DNA of 25,776 nucleotides from Proteobacteria bacterium UBA6156 (GTDB lineage: Bacteria; Pseudomonadota; Alphaproteobacteria; UBA2136; UBA6156). The stretch spans positions 1 through 25,776 of the forward strand of contig DIUO01000018.1 of assembly GCA_002422365.1 (NCBI GenBank), read 5' to 3'. The notes under the pieces are model-generated. The model saw nothing but the letters and a program-made list of their open reading frames with translations, was not told the DNA's origin and did no database searches. Both the position numbers and the translations under genes were made by a program. This document shows, one piece after another, positions 14,061-22,015 of the stretch (positions are counted from its first letter, which is position 1; each line of letters opens with the position of its first letter).

Positions 14061-15164
14061 ATGGCTGATACCCCCGACGCACCCGCCAAAAGCGAAGAGG
14101 AGCTGCTGAAAGAGTGGCAGAACATGGCCGCCAATGATGGCGCGGCCGAAGGTGGCGATGACGACATGGCCAAAGCCATGGCTGCTGGTGGCGAGCCGCA
14201 GAAGATACTCGACCAAGGCGAAATTGACGCCCTGCTGGGGATTGATGCCGCTGGTGCCGCCGACGCCAGCCGGGGCGTGCGCGCGTTGCTTGACCAGAGT
14301 GTGGTCAACTACGAAAAGCTGCCGATGCTGGAGGTGATTTACGATAAGTTCGAGCGCGTGCTCTCGACCAGTTTGCGCCAGTATACCGCCGATAACGTTG
14401 ATGTGACGATTATGAACATGACCAGCGTGCGGTTTGGCGATTATTTGAACCAGATACCGTTGCCCGCCGGGATTGTGGTGGTGAATGCCATCGGGTTGGA
14501 AGACTATGTGCTGCTGGTGTATGAAAGCAGCCTGATTTATGCGGTGGTGGACGTCATGCTGGGCGGGCGGAAAAGCCGCCAGGTGAGCGTGGCCGGGCGC
14601 CAATTTACCGCCATTGAGCGCAAGATTTTAGACACCCTGACCGACATTGTGCTGAAGGATTTGGGCGATGCGTTTGGGCCGGTGGCGCCGATTCAATTCA
14701 AGGCCGAGCGGATGGAAGTGAACCCGCGCTTTACGGTGATTAGCCAGGAAGCCAACGTGGCGATTTTAGTGACCGTGAAAGTGAACCTGGAAGGCCGCGA
14801 GGGGCGCATGCAGTTTTGTTTGCCTTATGCCACGCTGGAGCCTATCCGTGAGCAGCTGTTGCAGCAGTTTATGGGTGAGAAATTCGGGCAGGATAACATT
14901 TGGGAAAACCACCTGAGCCAGGAGCTTTACCACACCACCATGGAGCTGGATGCGGTGCTGGACCAGATGGTGTTTTCTCTCAATGAAGTGCTGGAATGGC
15001 GGGTGGGCGACACCATTATGCTGAACGCGCGCAACGCAAGCCCCATAAGACTGGAGTGCGGCGGCGTGACCAAACTGGTGGGGCAAATGGGCCGCGCGCT
15101 GGACTTTAAGGCGGTGCGCGTGACGCACAATGTGACCGATTTGAATAATTTGAAGCAATCGTGA
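14061..15164 (+). CDS. fliM: Flagellar motor switch protein FliM
   Basis: A 367-aa C-ring protein that binds CheY-P and sets rotation direction. It has an acidic N-terminal extension of about 48 residues with EEELLKEWQNMAA, before the CheY-docking motif ILDQGEIDALLG (49-60), which in enterics sits at the very N-terminus. The middle domain includes YDKFERVLSTSLRQY, VYESSLIYAVVDVMLGG and FTAIERKIL; the C-terminal SpoA domain contains EWRVGDTIML and ends near LNNLKQS. No strong Shine-Dalgarno sequence precedes the ATG. The stop codon lies directly against the next gene. fliN and fliG are not in the window. Confidence 0.97.
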   Translation: MADTPDAPAKSEEELLKEWQNMAANDGAAEGGDDDMAKAMAAGGEPQKILDQGEIDALLGIDAAGAADASRGVRALLDQSVVNYEKLPMLEVIYDKFERVLSTSLRQYTADNVDVTIMNMTSVRFGDYLNQIPLPAGIVVVNAIGLEDYVLLVYESSLIYAVVDVMLGGRKSRQVSVAGRQFTAIERKILDTLTDIVLKDLGDAFGPVAPIQFKAERMEVNPRFTVISQEANVAILVTVKVNLEGREGRMQFCLPYATLEPIREQLLQQFMGEKFGQDNIWENHLSQELYHTTMELDAVLDQMVFSLNEVLEWRVGDTIMLNARNASPIRLECGGVTKLVGQMGRALDFKAVRVTHNVTDLNNLKQS

Positions 15165-15166
15165 CC

Positions 15167-15766
15167 ATGGCGATGTATGTGAGCATTTTAACTGTGGTGC
15201 TGCTGGCGCTGGTGGCCGGTTTGCTGCTGATGCTGCACTTGCAGCTGCGGCAATGGCGCACCACCGCGCAACAGGCGCCGGTGCTGGCAGAGAATTTGGC
15301 GGAGGCGATACTTTCGGCTCGGCGTGGCTTGAACGAAATGAAGCAAGGCTTGACCCAGCTTGGGCCCGACCTGAGCAGGTTGATTGATGAGGGCAGCAAG
15401 GCGCGGGTGGAACTGCAATTTGTGTTGCAGCGTGCCGAAAGCCTGGCCGCCAAGCTGGATAAGCCCGCCCGCCCGGCAGGCGATGAGGATGACCTGCCGA
15501 TGGTGAGGCTGGCGCCTGAAACCCAAGCCGTGGTGGAGCGGGTGGCCGGAGCCAACACGCTGGCCACAACGCTGACCAAGCCCGCGCCCCTGCGTGCCCC
15601 GGTGGCGGAAGGCAAAGGCCAAGACCCGTTGGAAGAATTGCTGGCCAACCTGCAAACGGTGGCCGACGCACCCGCGCCTGAAAAGCCAGCCCGGCGCAAG
15701 CGCACAGGGCCGGTGACACAAGCCGAGCTTGACCTGCAACAAAGCCTGAAAGGAATGGCCGGATGA
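15167..15766 (+). CDS. DUF6468/PflI-like membrane protein of the fliM operon
   Basis: A 199-aa protein with one N-terminal membrane span (about residues 4-24) followed by RQWR, a cytoplasmic or periplasmic helical part (SARRGLNEMKQGLTQLGPDL, LQFVLQRAESLAAKL) and a disordered Pro/Ala tail ending in LQQSLKGMAG. Alphaproteobacterial fliL-fliM operons commonly carry a protein of this form (DUF6468; the Caulobacter flagellar positioning protein PflI occupies a similar place). I assign it to that group from architecture and context, not from a motif I can prove. Possible starts are GTG 15161, ATG 15167 and ATG 15173. It overlaps motE by ATGA. Confidence 0.75.
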   Translation: MAMYVSILTVVLLALVAGLLLMLHLQLRQWRTTAQQAPVLAENLAEAILSARRGLNEMKQGLTQLGPDLSRLIDEGSKARVELQFVLQRAESLAAKLDKPARPAGDEDDLPMVRLAPETQAVVERVAGANTLATTLTKPAPLRAPVAEGKGQDPLEELLANLQTVADAPAPEKPARRKRTGPVTQAELDLQQSLKGMAG

Positions 15767-16341
15767 CGCGGGGCCTTTGGGGCGGATTGGTGATTGTGGC
15801 GCTGGCGGTGCCGGCGCTGGTGTGGGCATCGAGTGAGCCTGAGGCGCCGAAAGCTGCCGAAGAGGCGCCTGAGGGGTTGCCGAGCGAAGACCCGCAGTTG
15901 CGGCAGGGGCGGGTGTTTAGTGCCACCGAAGTGCAGGTGCTGCTGGACCTTGACCAGCACCGGATTGAAATGGAACGGCGCGAGCAAGCCCTGCAACTGC
16001 GCGAAAAACTGGTAGACCTGATGGAGCAGCGCCTGAATGGCCGGGTGGCGGAATTGAAAGCCCTGCAAGCCGAGCTGGAAACCCTGCTGGGTAACATGAG
16101 CGGCAAAGACGACAAAGAACTGGACCAGCTGGCGATGATGTATGGCAACATGAAGCCGGCCGCCGCCGCCGGGGTGCTGAACCGCCTGGACAACACCATA
16201 GTGCTGGATGTGCTGGTGCGCATGCCCGCCAAGAAGAGCGGCAAATTGATGGAAGTGCTGGACCCTGCCAAAACCCGCGTGATTAGCGAAATGATGGCGG
16301 CACGCACCTCGCCGCCGGGCGTGAGCGCGACGACCCCTTAG
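15763..16341 (+). CDS. motE: MotE family chaperone (MgtE_N-like domain)
   Basis: A 192-aa protein with an N-terminal signal or anchor (GLWGGLVIVALAVPALVWAS, 4-23), a low-complexity linker, a coiled coil (about 55-110, RIEMERREQALQLREKLVDL) and a C-terminal MgtE_N/FliG-like domain with YGNMKPAAAAGVLNRL (127-142). Alphaproteobacterial MotE acts in the periplasm to stabilise MotC and stator assembly; the same architecture is seen here. The start overlaps the previous stop (ATGA), showing translational coupling. It is the last gene of the fliM unit; a 232-bp gap follows. Confidence 0.88.
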   Translation: MTRGLWGGLVIVALAVPALVWASSEPEAPKAAEEAPEGLPSEDPQLRQGRVFSATEVQVLLDLDQHRIEMERREQALQLREKLVDLMEQRLNGRVAELKALQAELETLLGNMSGKDDKELDQLAMMYGNMKPAAAAGVLNRLDNTIVLDVLVRMPAKKSGKLMEVLDPAKTRVISEMMAARTSPPGVSATTP

Positions 16342-16389
16342 GGGAGTGTGTTGCTGGAAATAGATACAAATATCGGATGTTTGGAGATG

Positions 16390-16405
16390 GTGGCAGGGGT
16401 GCCAC
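16390..16405. repeat. Perfect short inverted repeat upstream of cheY
   Basis: GTGGCA-GGGG-TGCCAC lies in the 232-bp non-coding stretch between motE and cheY (16342-16573). It has no T-run, so it looks more like an operator or RNA stem than a terminator. I see no other gene in this gap, and no convincing promoter. Confidence 0.35.
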
Positions 16406-16573
16406 GGTGGGGCAGTGTTTTGCTGAATGCGGCCTTGCCAATGCTGGCGTTACGTTGGGGTTGCGGCTAGGGTGAGGTTAATGTCAGGCGCCGCTAATGC
16501 GGGGCCCCAGAAGGTCAAGTCTCCGCCCCAAGAATAAGAAGAGAGACGCGATAAAAATAAGGAATACAGGCCG

Positions 16574-16960
16574 ATGAGCGTCGACCGCAATATGAGGATT
16601 CTGGTAGTGGATGATGCGCAGACCATGCGCCGCATTATTGTGAACCTGCTGCGCCAGCTTGGTTTTACCAACATGACCGAAGCCGATGACGGCACCACGG
16701 CGTGGGAGCGTTTGAACGGTGAGCACATTGACCTGATTATCTCGGACTGGAACATGCCGAAAATGACCGGCATTGAACTGCTGAAAAAAGTACGGGAGAG
16801 CGAGAAATACAAGCTGACCCCGTTTATTATGGTGACCGCCGAAGGTAAGCGCGAAAACGTGATTGCCGCCGTGCAGGCCGGGGTTTCGAATTATATCGTT
16901 AAGCCCTTCAACGCCGCGACGTTGAAGGAAAAGATGACTAAGGTCATCGGGATGTTTTAA
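16574..16960 (+). CDS. cheY: Chemotaxis response regulator CheY
   Basis: A 128-aa stand-alone receiver domain. The acid pocket is D13 and D14, the phosphoacceptor is D58 (ISDWNMPKMTG), with T88 (MVTAE), Y107 and K110 (YIVKPF) completing the active site and switch. CheY-P leaves CheA and binds FliM. DWNMP after the phosphoacceptor and GKRENVIAAVQAGV are typical of motor-binding CheY. It is followed after 45 bp by cheZ. The best ribosome binding site is an AAGGA about 10 bases upstream. Confidence 0.96.
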   Translation: MSVDRNMRILVVDDAQTMRRIIVNLLRQLGFTNMTEADDGTTAWERLNGEHIDLIISDWNMPKMTGIELLKKVRESEKYKLTPFIMVTAEGKRENVIAAVQAGVSNYIVKPFNAATLKEKMTKVIGMF

Positions 16961-17005
16961 CCCCCTACCTTAATGCCTTTGACAACCAAGAGAGATTTAA
17001 GACCC

Positions 17006-17713
17006 ATGAGCAGCTTTGAAAACCTGAGCCTGAGCCAGCGAATTGCCGCGCTGGAAGCCGCCGAGCACGGGGATATGATTCCGGCCGAGCAGGTACGTGA
17101 GCTGGTGGCCGCCGTAAAGGAAATGTTCGGCCAGGAAGGCGACAAGCCCAACACCACCGAAAAGCTTTACCATGAACTGGGCGAGCTGGCGAAATTCATC
17201 AACAACGCCAAAAAAGAACTGCATGAAGTTAAAGGCAGCAGCATTGCCGAAGAGCACCTGCCCAATGCCGCCAACCAGCTTGACGCGATTGTGAACATGA
17301 CCGAGCAGGCCACCGGGCGCATTATGGACGAATGCGACCGCCTGACGATGTTCCATAACGACCTGCGTGAGCGCCTGATTGCCATGGACCCGCCGCTGGA
17401 CCCGGATGGGCTGGCCGGTGTGGAAGACGCGATTAACCAGGCGGCCACCAGCATTACGCATATTTTTGAGGCATGTAACTTCCAGGACATTACTGGCCAG
17501 CGGGTGCAAAAAGTGGTGCGTGCGTTGCAGGAAATTGAACGCCAGGTGCTGCGCATGGTGGTGGTGTTCGGGTTGCTTGAAAACAAAGATAAACTTGACG
17601 CCGAAACCGCCGCTGAGCTGCAAGAAGACGCCGCCCTGCTGAACGGCCCGCAACTGAGCGGACAAGGACTGGACCAGGACGAGATCGATTCCATCCTTTC
17701 CAAACTGCTGTAA
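17006..17713 (+). CDS. cheZ: CheY-P phosphatase CheZ
   Basis: A 235-aa, almost wholly helical phosphatase that ends the CheY-P signal. The active-site signature ACNFQDITGQRVQKVV contains D161 and Q165, matching the catalytic D/Q pair of CheZ. The C-terminal tail DQDEIDSILSKLL resembles the CheY-docking peptide of CheZ. The middle forms the long hairpin (AIVNMTEQATGRIMDECDRL). An in-frame ATG exists at 16973, but MSSFENLSLSQR at 17006 looks like the true start. Its place between cheY and cheB supports the call. Confidence 0.9.
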   Translation: MSSFENLSLSQRIAALEAAEHGDMIPAEQVRELVAAVKEMFGQEGDKPNTTEKLYHELGELAKFINNAKKELHEVKGSSIAEEHLPNAANQLDAIVNMTEQATGRIMDECDRLTMFHNDLRERLIAMDPPLDPDGLAGVEDAINQAATSITHIFEACNFQDITGQRVQKVVRALQEIERQVLRMVVVFGLLENKDKLDAETAAELQEDAALLNGPQLSGQGLDQDEIDSILSKLL

Positions 17714-17731
17714 GCACCGTACAGTCATCGT

Positions 17732-18841
17732 ATGATTGGACAACCGACACATTCCGCCAAACCCATCAGGGTACTGGTGGTGGACGACAGCACCTTTATG
17801 CGCGGCGCGCTGGTGCGGATGATTAGCAAAAACCCACGCTTTACGGTGATTGACACCGCCAGCAACGGCAAAGAAGGCGTGGAAAAAGCCCAGGCGCTGA
17901 AGCCCGACGTGATGACCATGGACGTGGAAATGCCCATTATGAACGGGTTGGAAGCGCTTGCCGAAGTGATGAAAACGGTGAAGACGCCGGTTATCATGAT
18001 TTCTACCTTAACCGAAGCCGGGGCTGCCACGACCATTAAGGCACTGGAGCTGGGTGCGGTGGACTTTGTGCCCAAGGCGTTTGGTGATAAGGAAAATAAT
18101 ATCTTCCGGGGTGCGGACGAGCTGTATGAAAAGCTGTTTGCGGCTGCGGGTGTTGATGGGGGAGGGGCGTCTCCGCATACCCCGCAGCCCAACATGCCTG
18201 CGCTGGGTGTGCCTGGCTTTATGCCGCGCCCCGCCACACCGGCGCCGTTGCCCGCGCCGTTGCCTGCGGTGTTGCGGGTGTCTGCCAAGGTGGTGGTGGT
18301 GGGGAGCTCGACCGGGGGGCCCAAAGCCTTGCAAGTGCTGCTGGAGAAATTGCCGGTGAATTTTCCGGTGCCGGTGGTGATTGCGCAGCATATGCCGCCG
18401 CAGTTCACGCAGGCGCTGGCCGCGCGTTTGAACGAGATTTGCGCGATTAAAGTGGTGGAGATGAAAGACAAGGACGTGTTGCAGCCGGGCACGGTGTATA
18501 TAAGCCCCGGTGGCTTGCACACCCGCCTGACCGCCACGGGTGCCGCCGTGCGCGAAGACAAGGGTGAGAGCCTTTACAAGCCCAGCGTAGACGTGCTGGC
18601 GGAAAGCGCCGGACAGGTGTTTGGCAAAAACATTATTGCCGTGATGTTGACCGGCATGGGCAGCGACGGTATGCGGGAATTTGTGAAGCTGAAGCAGAAC
18701 GGTGCCCACGTGATTGCCCAAGACCAGCAAAGTTGCGTGGTGTATGGCATGCCCAAAGCCGTGGTGGAAGCCGGAGCCGCCAGCGAAGTGCTGCCGCTGG
18801 ATGGCATAGGCATGCGCCTGCGCGGGTTGATGGGTTGCTGA
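17732..18841 (+). CDS. cheB: Chemotaxis response regulator methylesterase CheB
   Basis: A 369-aa protein-glutamate methylesterase/deamidase that resets receptors opposite to CheR. The receiver domain (about 12-130) has D18, D19 and phosphoacceptor D64 (MTMDVEMP). A Pro-rich linker (about 150-180) leads to the esterase domain with the catalytic triad S193 (GSSTGGP), H220 (AQHMPPQFT) and D312 (TGMGSDGM). All catalytic residues are present. It lies 18 bp behind cheZ and appears to end the cheY-cheZ-cheB unit. No clear terminator is seen after it. Confidence 0.97.
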   Translation: MIGQPTHSAKPIRVLVVDDSTFMRGALVRMISKNPRFTVIDTASNGKEGVEKAQALKPDVMTMDVEMPIMNGLEALAEVMKTVKTPVIMISTLTEAGAATTIKALELGAVDFVPKAFGDKENNIFRGADELYEKLFAAAGVDGGGASPHTPQPNMPALGVPGFMPRPATPAPLPAPLPAVLRVSAKVVVVGSSTGGPKALQVLLEKLPVNFPVPVVIAQHMPPQFTQALAARLNEICAIKVVEMKDKDVLQPGTVYISPGGLHTRLTATGAAVREDKGESLYKPSVDVLAESAGQVFGKNIIAVMLTGMGSDGMREFVKLKQNGAHVIAQDQQSCVVYGMPKAVVEAGAASEVLPLDGIGMRLRGLMGC

Positions 18842-18968
18842 GTTAGGTCGCTTTGGCGCGATACTCGTTTCTCGTTTTTAAAAATGTGGCCCTTTTGAGT
18901 TGTGTGATGACCGTGCCCCGTGGGGCGCAGAGGTGTGCGTGAAAGATGAGCAGCGGGGTGTTACCACG

Positions 18969-18997
18969 TTGAGTTAGACGTGCGGCTCGGCTATGAT
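18969..18997 (+). promoter_or_regulatory. Sigma-70-like promoter of cheA
   Basis: TTGAGT (18969-18974), 17 bases, TATGAT (18992-18997): the best housekeeping-type promoter in the window. Initiation near 19004 gives a leader of about 29 bases that contains AGGA (19022-19025) 7 bases before the cheA ATG. The rest of the 191-bp gap after cheB shows only a small CCCC-GT-GGGG fold-back. Confidence 0.65.
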
Positions 18998-19032
18998 GCG
19001 GGCAATAAGAATAATCACCGCAGGATGATGCC

Positions 19033-21201
19033 ATGAGCATGGAAGATATGGGCGACGAGCTGAATGAAATTCTGGAAGAATTTTTTACAGAGGCCGACGA
19101 GAATTTAGATACCCTGGAGCAGGATTTGATCAAGCTGGAAGCGCTGGCGGAAGGCGCGAGCAGTGGCACCGACCAGGAGACGGTTGACCGGATTTTTAGG
19201 ATGCTGCACACCCTGAAAGGTGGAGCCGGGTTTTTAGGGCTTGAGAAAATTGCCAAGTTGGCCCACAGCGGCGAAAACCTGCTGGATGAAGTGCGCCAGG
19301 GGCGTGTGCAAATTACCAAGCCGGTGATGGATGCCCTGCTGCAAACCACCGATATGCTGAAACAGCTGATCACGTTGCAGAAGCGGCGTGAGGATGATGC
19401 GGGGTTGGATACGACGCCGCTGCGTGAGGCGCTGGATGCGCTGGCCACAGGCGCAGAGAGTGTGGCTGTGCCCATGGCCACGGCGGCCCCGGCAGAGGAA
19501 GAAGCCGCCGCGGCTGAAGCTGATGATGACGACGACGAGGCCGATGAAGCCGACGACGTGGAGGATGAAGACGAAGATGCGGCGGCACCGGTTGCGGAGG
19601 AGAAGCCCTTCAACCTGCTGGATGAGGTTTTGAATGACCCGATTTTGAACCCCGAGCGTGATAAGGAAGCCGAAGCTGCACCTGCCGCGCCGCCGGTGGT
19701 GGCTGCCGGGCCGGGCGTGAATGCCGACTTGCTGGCCGATGTGCTGGGTGACCCGACGCTTGACCCGAGCCGTGACAAGGAAGAAGAGGATTTGAAGTTT
19801 TCGTCGGCGGCCCCGGCACCGGCGGTGCCCACGCCCGCCGTGGGCCCGGTTGTGCCCAAGGCGTCCGCCACGGCCGCCACCAACCCGGCGGCCGACCAAC
19901 GCAAAACCGATGACCGCCGCCAGCAGGCCCGGCGTGGTGACGATGGCGGGGGTGATACGATCCGGGTGGAAATTTCTCGTTTGGATAAGGTGATGAACCT
20001 GGTGGGTGAGCTTGTTTTGGCCCGCAACACCATGCTGCGCCAGCTGAACATGCCGGAAAGCCGCAAGCTGATTGAAGACCTGGACAACGGGGCGATGATT
20101 TACGGCACCATGGAGCAACTGAGCCGCGTTACGCAGGACTTGCAAATGAGTGTGCTGAGCACCCGCATGCAGCCGATTAAAAAAGTGTTCGATAAAATAC
20201 CCCGCCAGGTGCGCGAGCTGAAAACCCAGCTGAGCAAAGAAGTGAACCTGATTGTGGAAGGTGAAATGACCGAGGTGGACAAGAGCCTGGTGGAAGACCT
20301 GGCCGACCCGATGGTGCACATGATCCGCAATGCGCTTGACCATGGGATTGAGTCTCCGGCCGAACGTGAAGCCGTGGGCAAACACCCCGAGGGCACCCTG
20401 GTTGTGCGCGCCTTTTACGAGGGCAACAACGTGGTGATTCAGGTGCAGGAAGACGGGAAGGGCATTGACCCCGAGAAGATCCGCAAAGTGGGTGTGAAGA
20501 AGGGGCTGGTGAGCGAAGCCGCCGCTGCCGCGATGAGCGACGCCGAGGCAATACGCTTGATTATGGCGCCCGGATTTTCTACCGCAGAGCAGATTACCGA
20601 CGTGAGCGGCCGTGGCGTGGGCATGGACGTGGTCAACACCAAGATTATGAACTTGCAGGGGACGATTGATATCCGCAGTGAGCTGGGGATGGGAACGTGC
20701 TTCAGCATTTACATGCCGCTGACGCTGGCGATTGTGAACGCGCTGATTGTGGGCGCGCGCAACGAAGGCTTTGCCATACCGATTGGTGACATTGCCGAGG
20801 TTATCAAGTTCACGACCGAGGGCATTCACCGTGTGAACGAGCAGGACGTGATTGAGCTGCGCGGTGAGCCGTTGCCGCTGTATTATCTCTCGCAACTGAC
20901 GCATGCGCTGGTGGCCAGTGGTGCCGACAGTGCGCATATTCAGCACCTGCCCGGAAGCGAGGCCGCCAAAGTGGCCCAAGCGAAGGGGTTTGTGGTGGTG
21001 GTGCGCGAAGGCAGCAGCGCCATGGGCCTGGTAGTGGATGCCTTGCTTGGCCAGGAAGAAGTGGTGGTGAAGCCCGTAACCGGCATGTTTGAATATAACA
21101 AGGCGGTGAGCGGGGCGACCATTACCGGCGACGGCAAGGTGCATATGATTCTCGATGTGCCGTTCTTGATGAAACATTTGGGTGGGCATGCGGCTCGGTA
21201 A
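19033..21201 (+). CDS. cheA: Chemotaxis histidine kinase CheA
   Basis: A 722-aa kinase that phosphorylates CheY and CheB. The Hpt (P1) domain carries H59 in MLHTLKGGAGFLG. A long acidic linker (about 145-310) stands in the P2 place and contains two copies of LLxxVLxDPxLxPxRDKE (194-212 and 232-250). The dimerisation domain follows (VEISRLDKVMNLVGELVLAR). The ATP-binding domain has the N box at N433 (NALDHGIES), G1 DGKGID (474-479) and G2 GRGVGMD (526-532). The C-terminal CheW-like P5 domain runs from about 590. No classical P2 is recognisable. It is transcribed separately from cheY-cheZ-cheB. Confidence 0.96.
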   Translation: MSMEDMGDELNEILEEFFTEADENLDTLEQDLIKLEALAEGASSGTDQETVDRIFRMLHTLKGGAGFLGLEKIAKLAHSGENLLDEVRQGRVQITKPVMDALLQTTDMLKQLITLQKRREDDAGLDTTPLREALDALATGAESVAVPMATAAPAEEEAAAAEADDDDDEADEADDVEDEDEDAAAPVAEEKPFNLLDEVLNDPILNPERDKEAEAAPAAPPVVAAGPGVNADLLADVLGDPTLDPSRDKEEEDLKFSSAAPAPAVPTPAVGPVVPKASATAATNPAADQRKTDDRRQQARRGDDGGGDTIRVEISRLDKVMNLVGELVLARNTMLRQLNMPESRKLIEDLDNGAMIYGTMEQLSRVTQDLQMSVLSTRMQPIKKVFDKIPRQVRELKTQLSKEVNLIVEGEMTEVDKSLVEDLADPMVHMIRNALDHGIESPAEREAVGKHPEGTLVVRAFYEGNNVVIQVQEDGKGIDPEKIRKVGVKKGLVSEAAAAAMSDAEAIRLIMAPGFSTAEQITDVSGRGVGMDVVNTKIMNLQGTIDIRSELGMGTCFSIYMPLTLAIVNALIVGARNEGFAIPIGDIAEVIKFTTEGIHRVNEQDVIELRGEPLPLYYLSQLTHALVASGADSAHIQHLPGSEAAKVAQAKGFVVVVREGSSAMGLVVDALLGQEEVVVKPVTGMFEYNKAVSGATITGDGKVHMILDVPFLMKHLGGHAAR

Positions 21202-21278
21202 ACAAAGGGGCTGCGTGATTAACGCCCGGTGAGACCACACCAACCGCACAATTGCGGTGCAGGCGTAGGCAATGATGA

Positions 21279-21304
21279 CGCCACCCGGCGCGGGCATGGT
21301 GGCG
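21279..21304. repeat. Inverted repeat between cheA and the MotB-like pair
   Basis: CGCCACC (21279-21285) and GGTGGCG (21298-21304) face each other across 12 bases. Just upstream, ACCGCA-CAAT-TGCGGT is another perfect 6-bp fold-back. There is no T-run, so a terminator is doubtful. It lies at the -35 side of the candidate promoter at 21315-21327. Confidence 0.35.
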
Positions 21305-21314
21305 CCGGAGCCTG

Positions 21315-21327
21315 TTTGTGCTAGAGT
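21315..21327 (+). promoter_or_regulatory. Possible extended -10 promoter of the MotB-like operon
   Basis: GTTTGTGCTAGAGT holds an extended -10, TG-C-TAGAGT (21319-21327), without a good -35. The GTTTGTGyTAG core is shared with the fliM promoter region (13987-13996). Initiation would be near 21334, 22 bases before the GTG start. Confidence 0.4.
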
Positions 21328-21355
21328 TATGCCCAAATGAAAGGCTTGTGAGCGC

Positions 21356-22015
21356 GTGCTGGTTCCTTCTCCCCGTTTGATGCGATCGACCGAGAGCGGT
21401 AACCAGAGCCTGATGATGCTGCTGTCTCTCAATTTGCTGGTGCTGGTGTTTTTTCTGCTGCTCAACAGCATGGCGACCCTGCACGAAGACCGCCCCCACC
21501 GCGAGATGGCTAAGCCGCAGGAGGGGGTTCCGCTGAACACGCCGGTGAACGCTGAGGGCGACAGGGTGCCGCTGGCACCCCTGGCCGCCTGGCAGGAAAG
21601 TGTGTTGGAGCGTTTGCGCGGAACCATACTCAACCGTGTGGACCTGGAAGTGCTGCCGCAAGCCGCCAATGCCGGGCTGGTGCAGGTGGAGATACCGCTG
21701 GAACGTATGTTTACGGCCAGTGGCGCCCTGCGCAAGCCGGAGCTGGTGCGCCAGTTGCGGGAAGCCGCCGGGCCGGAAAGCACCCTGAGCTGGCAGCTGG
21801 TGAGCCAGCAGGACACCCCCACCACATGGCCCCGGCTGCTGACCCTGACCCGTGCTACCGGGCAGACCGTTGCGCTGGTGCAAGGGGCGGGAGACGTGCT
21901 GCGCGTGACGGTGCGGCCTGGGGTTGCTACGCCGCCTTCGCGGGGGATTTTGCTGCAAAACATTGGTGCCGAGGCGGGCGCGCAAGTGCAGGGTGTTAAG
22001 GAAATTATGCCATGA
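21356..22015 (+). CDS. Small single-span MotB/TolR-like protein lacking the ion-binding Asp
   Basis: A 219-aa protein whose only clear feature is an N-terminal membrane span, LMMLLSLNLLVLVFFLLLNSMA (about 19-40), followed by a soluble, presumably periplasmic domain of mixed strands and helices. The span has the FF-containing pattern of MotB-type stator proteins, but the position aligned with the essential aspartate is S24, and no acid is in the span. No OmpA-type peptidoglycan-binding domain is present. The proposed start is GTG with GAAAGG about 11 bases upstream; ATG 21380 is possible. The stop overlaps the next start (ATGA). The function is unknown; stator-like homology is inferred. Confidence 0.7.
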   Translation: MLVPSPRLMRSTESGNQSLMMLLSLNLLVLVFFLLLNSMATLHEDRPHREMAKPQEGVPLNTPVNAEGDRVPLAPLAAWQESVLERLRGTILNRVDLEVLPQAANAGLVQVEIPLERMFTASGALRKPELVRQLREAAGPESTLSWQLVSQQDTPTTWPRLLTLTRATGQTVALVQGAGDVLRVTVRPGVATPPSRGILLQNIGAEAGAQVQGVKEIMP

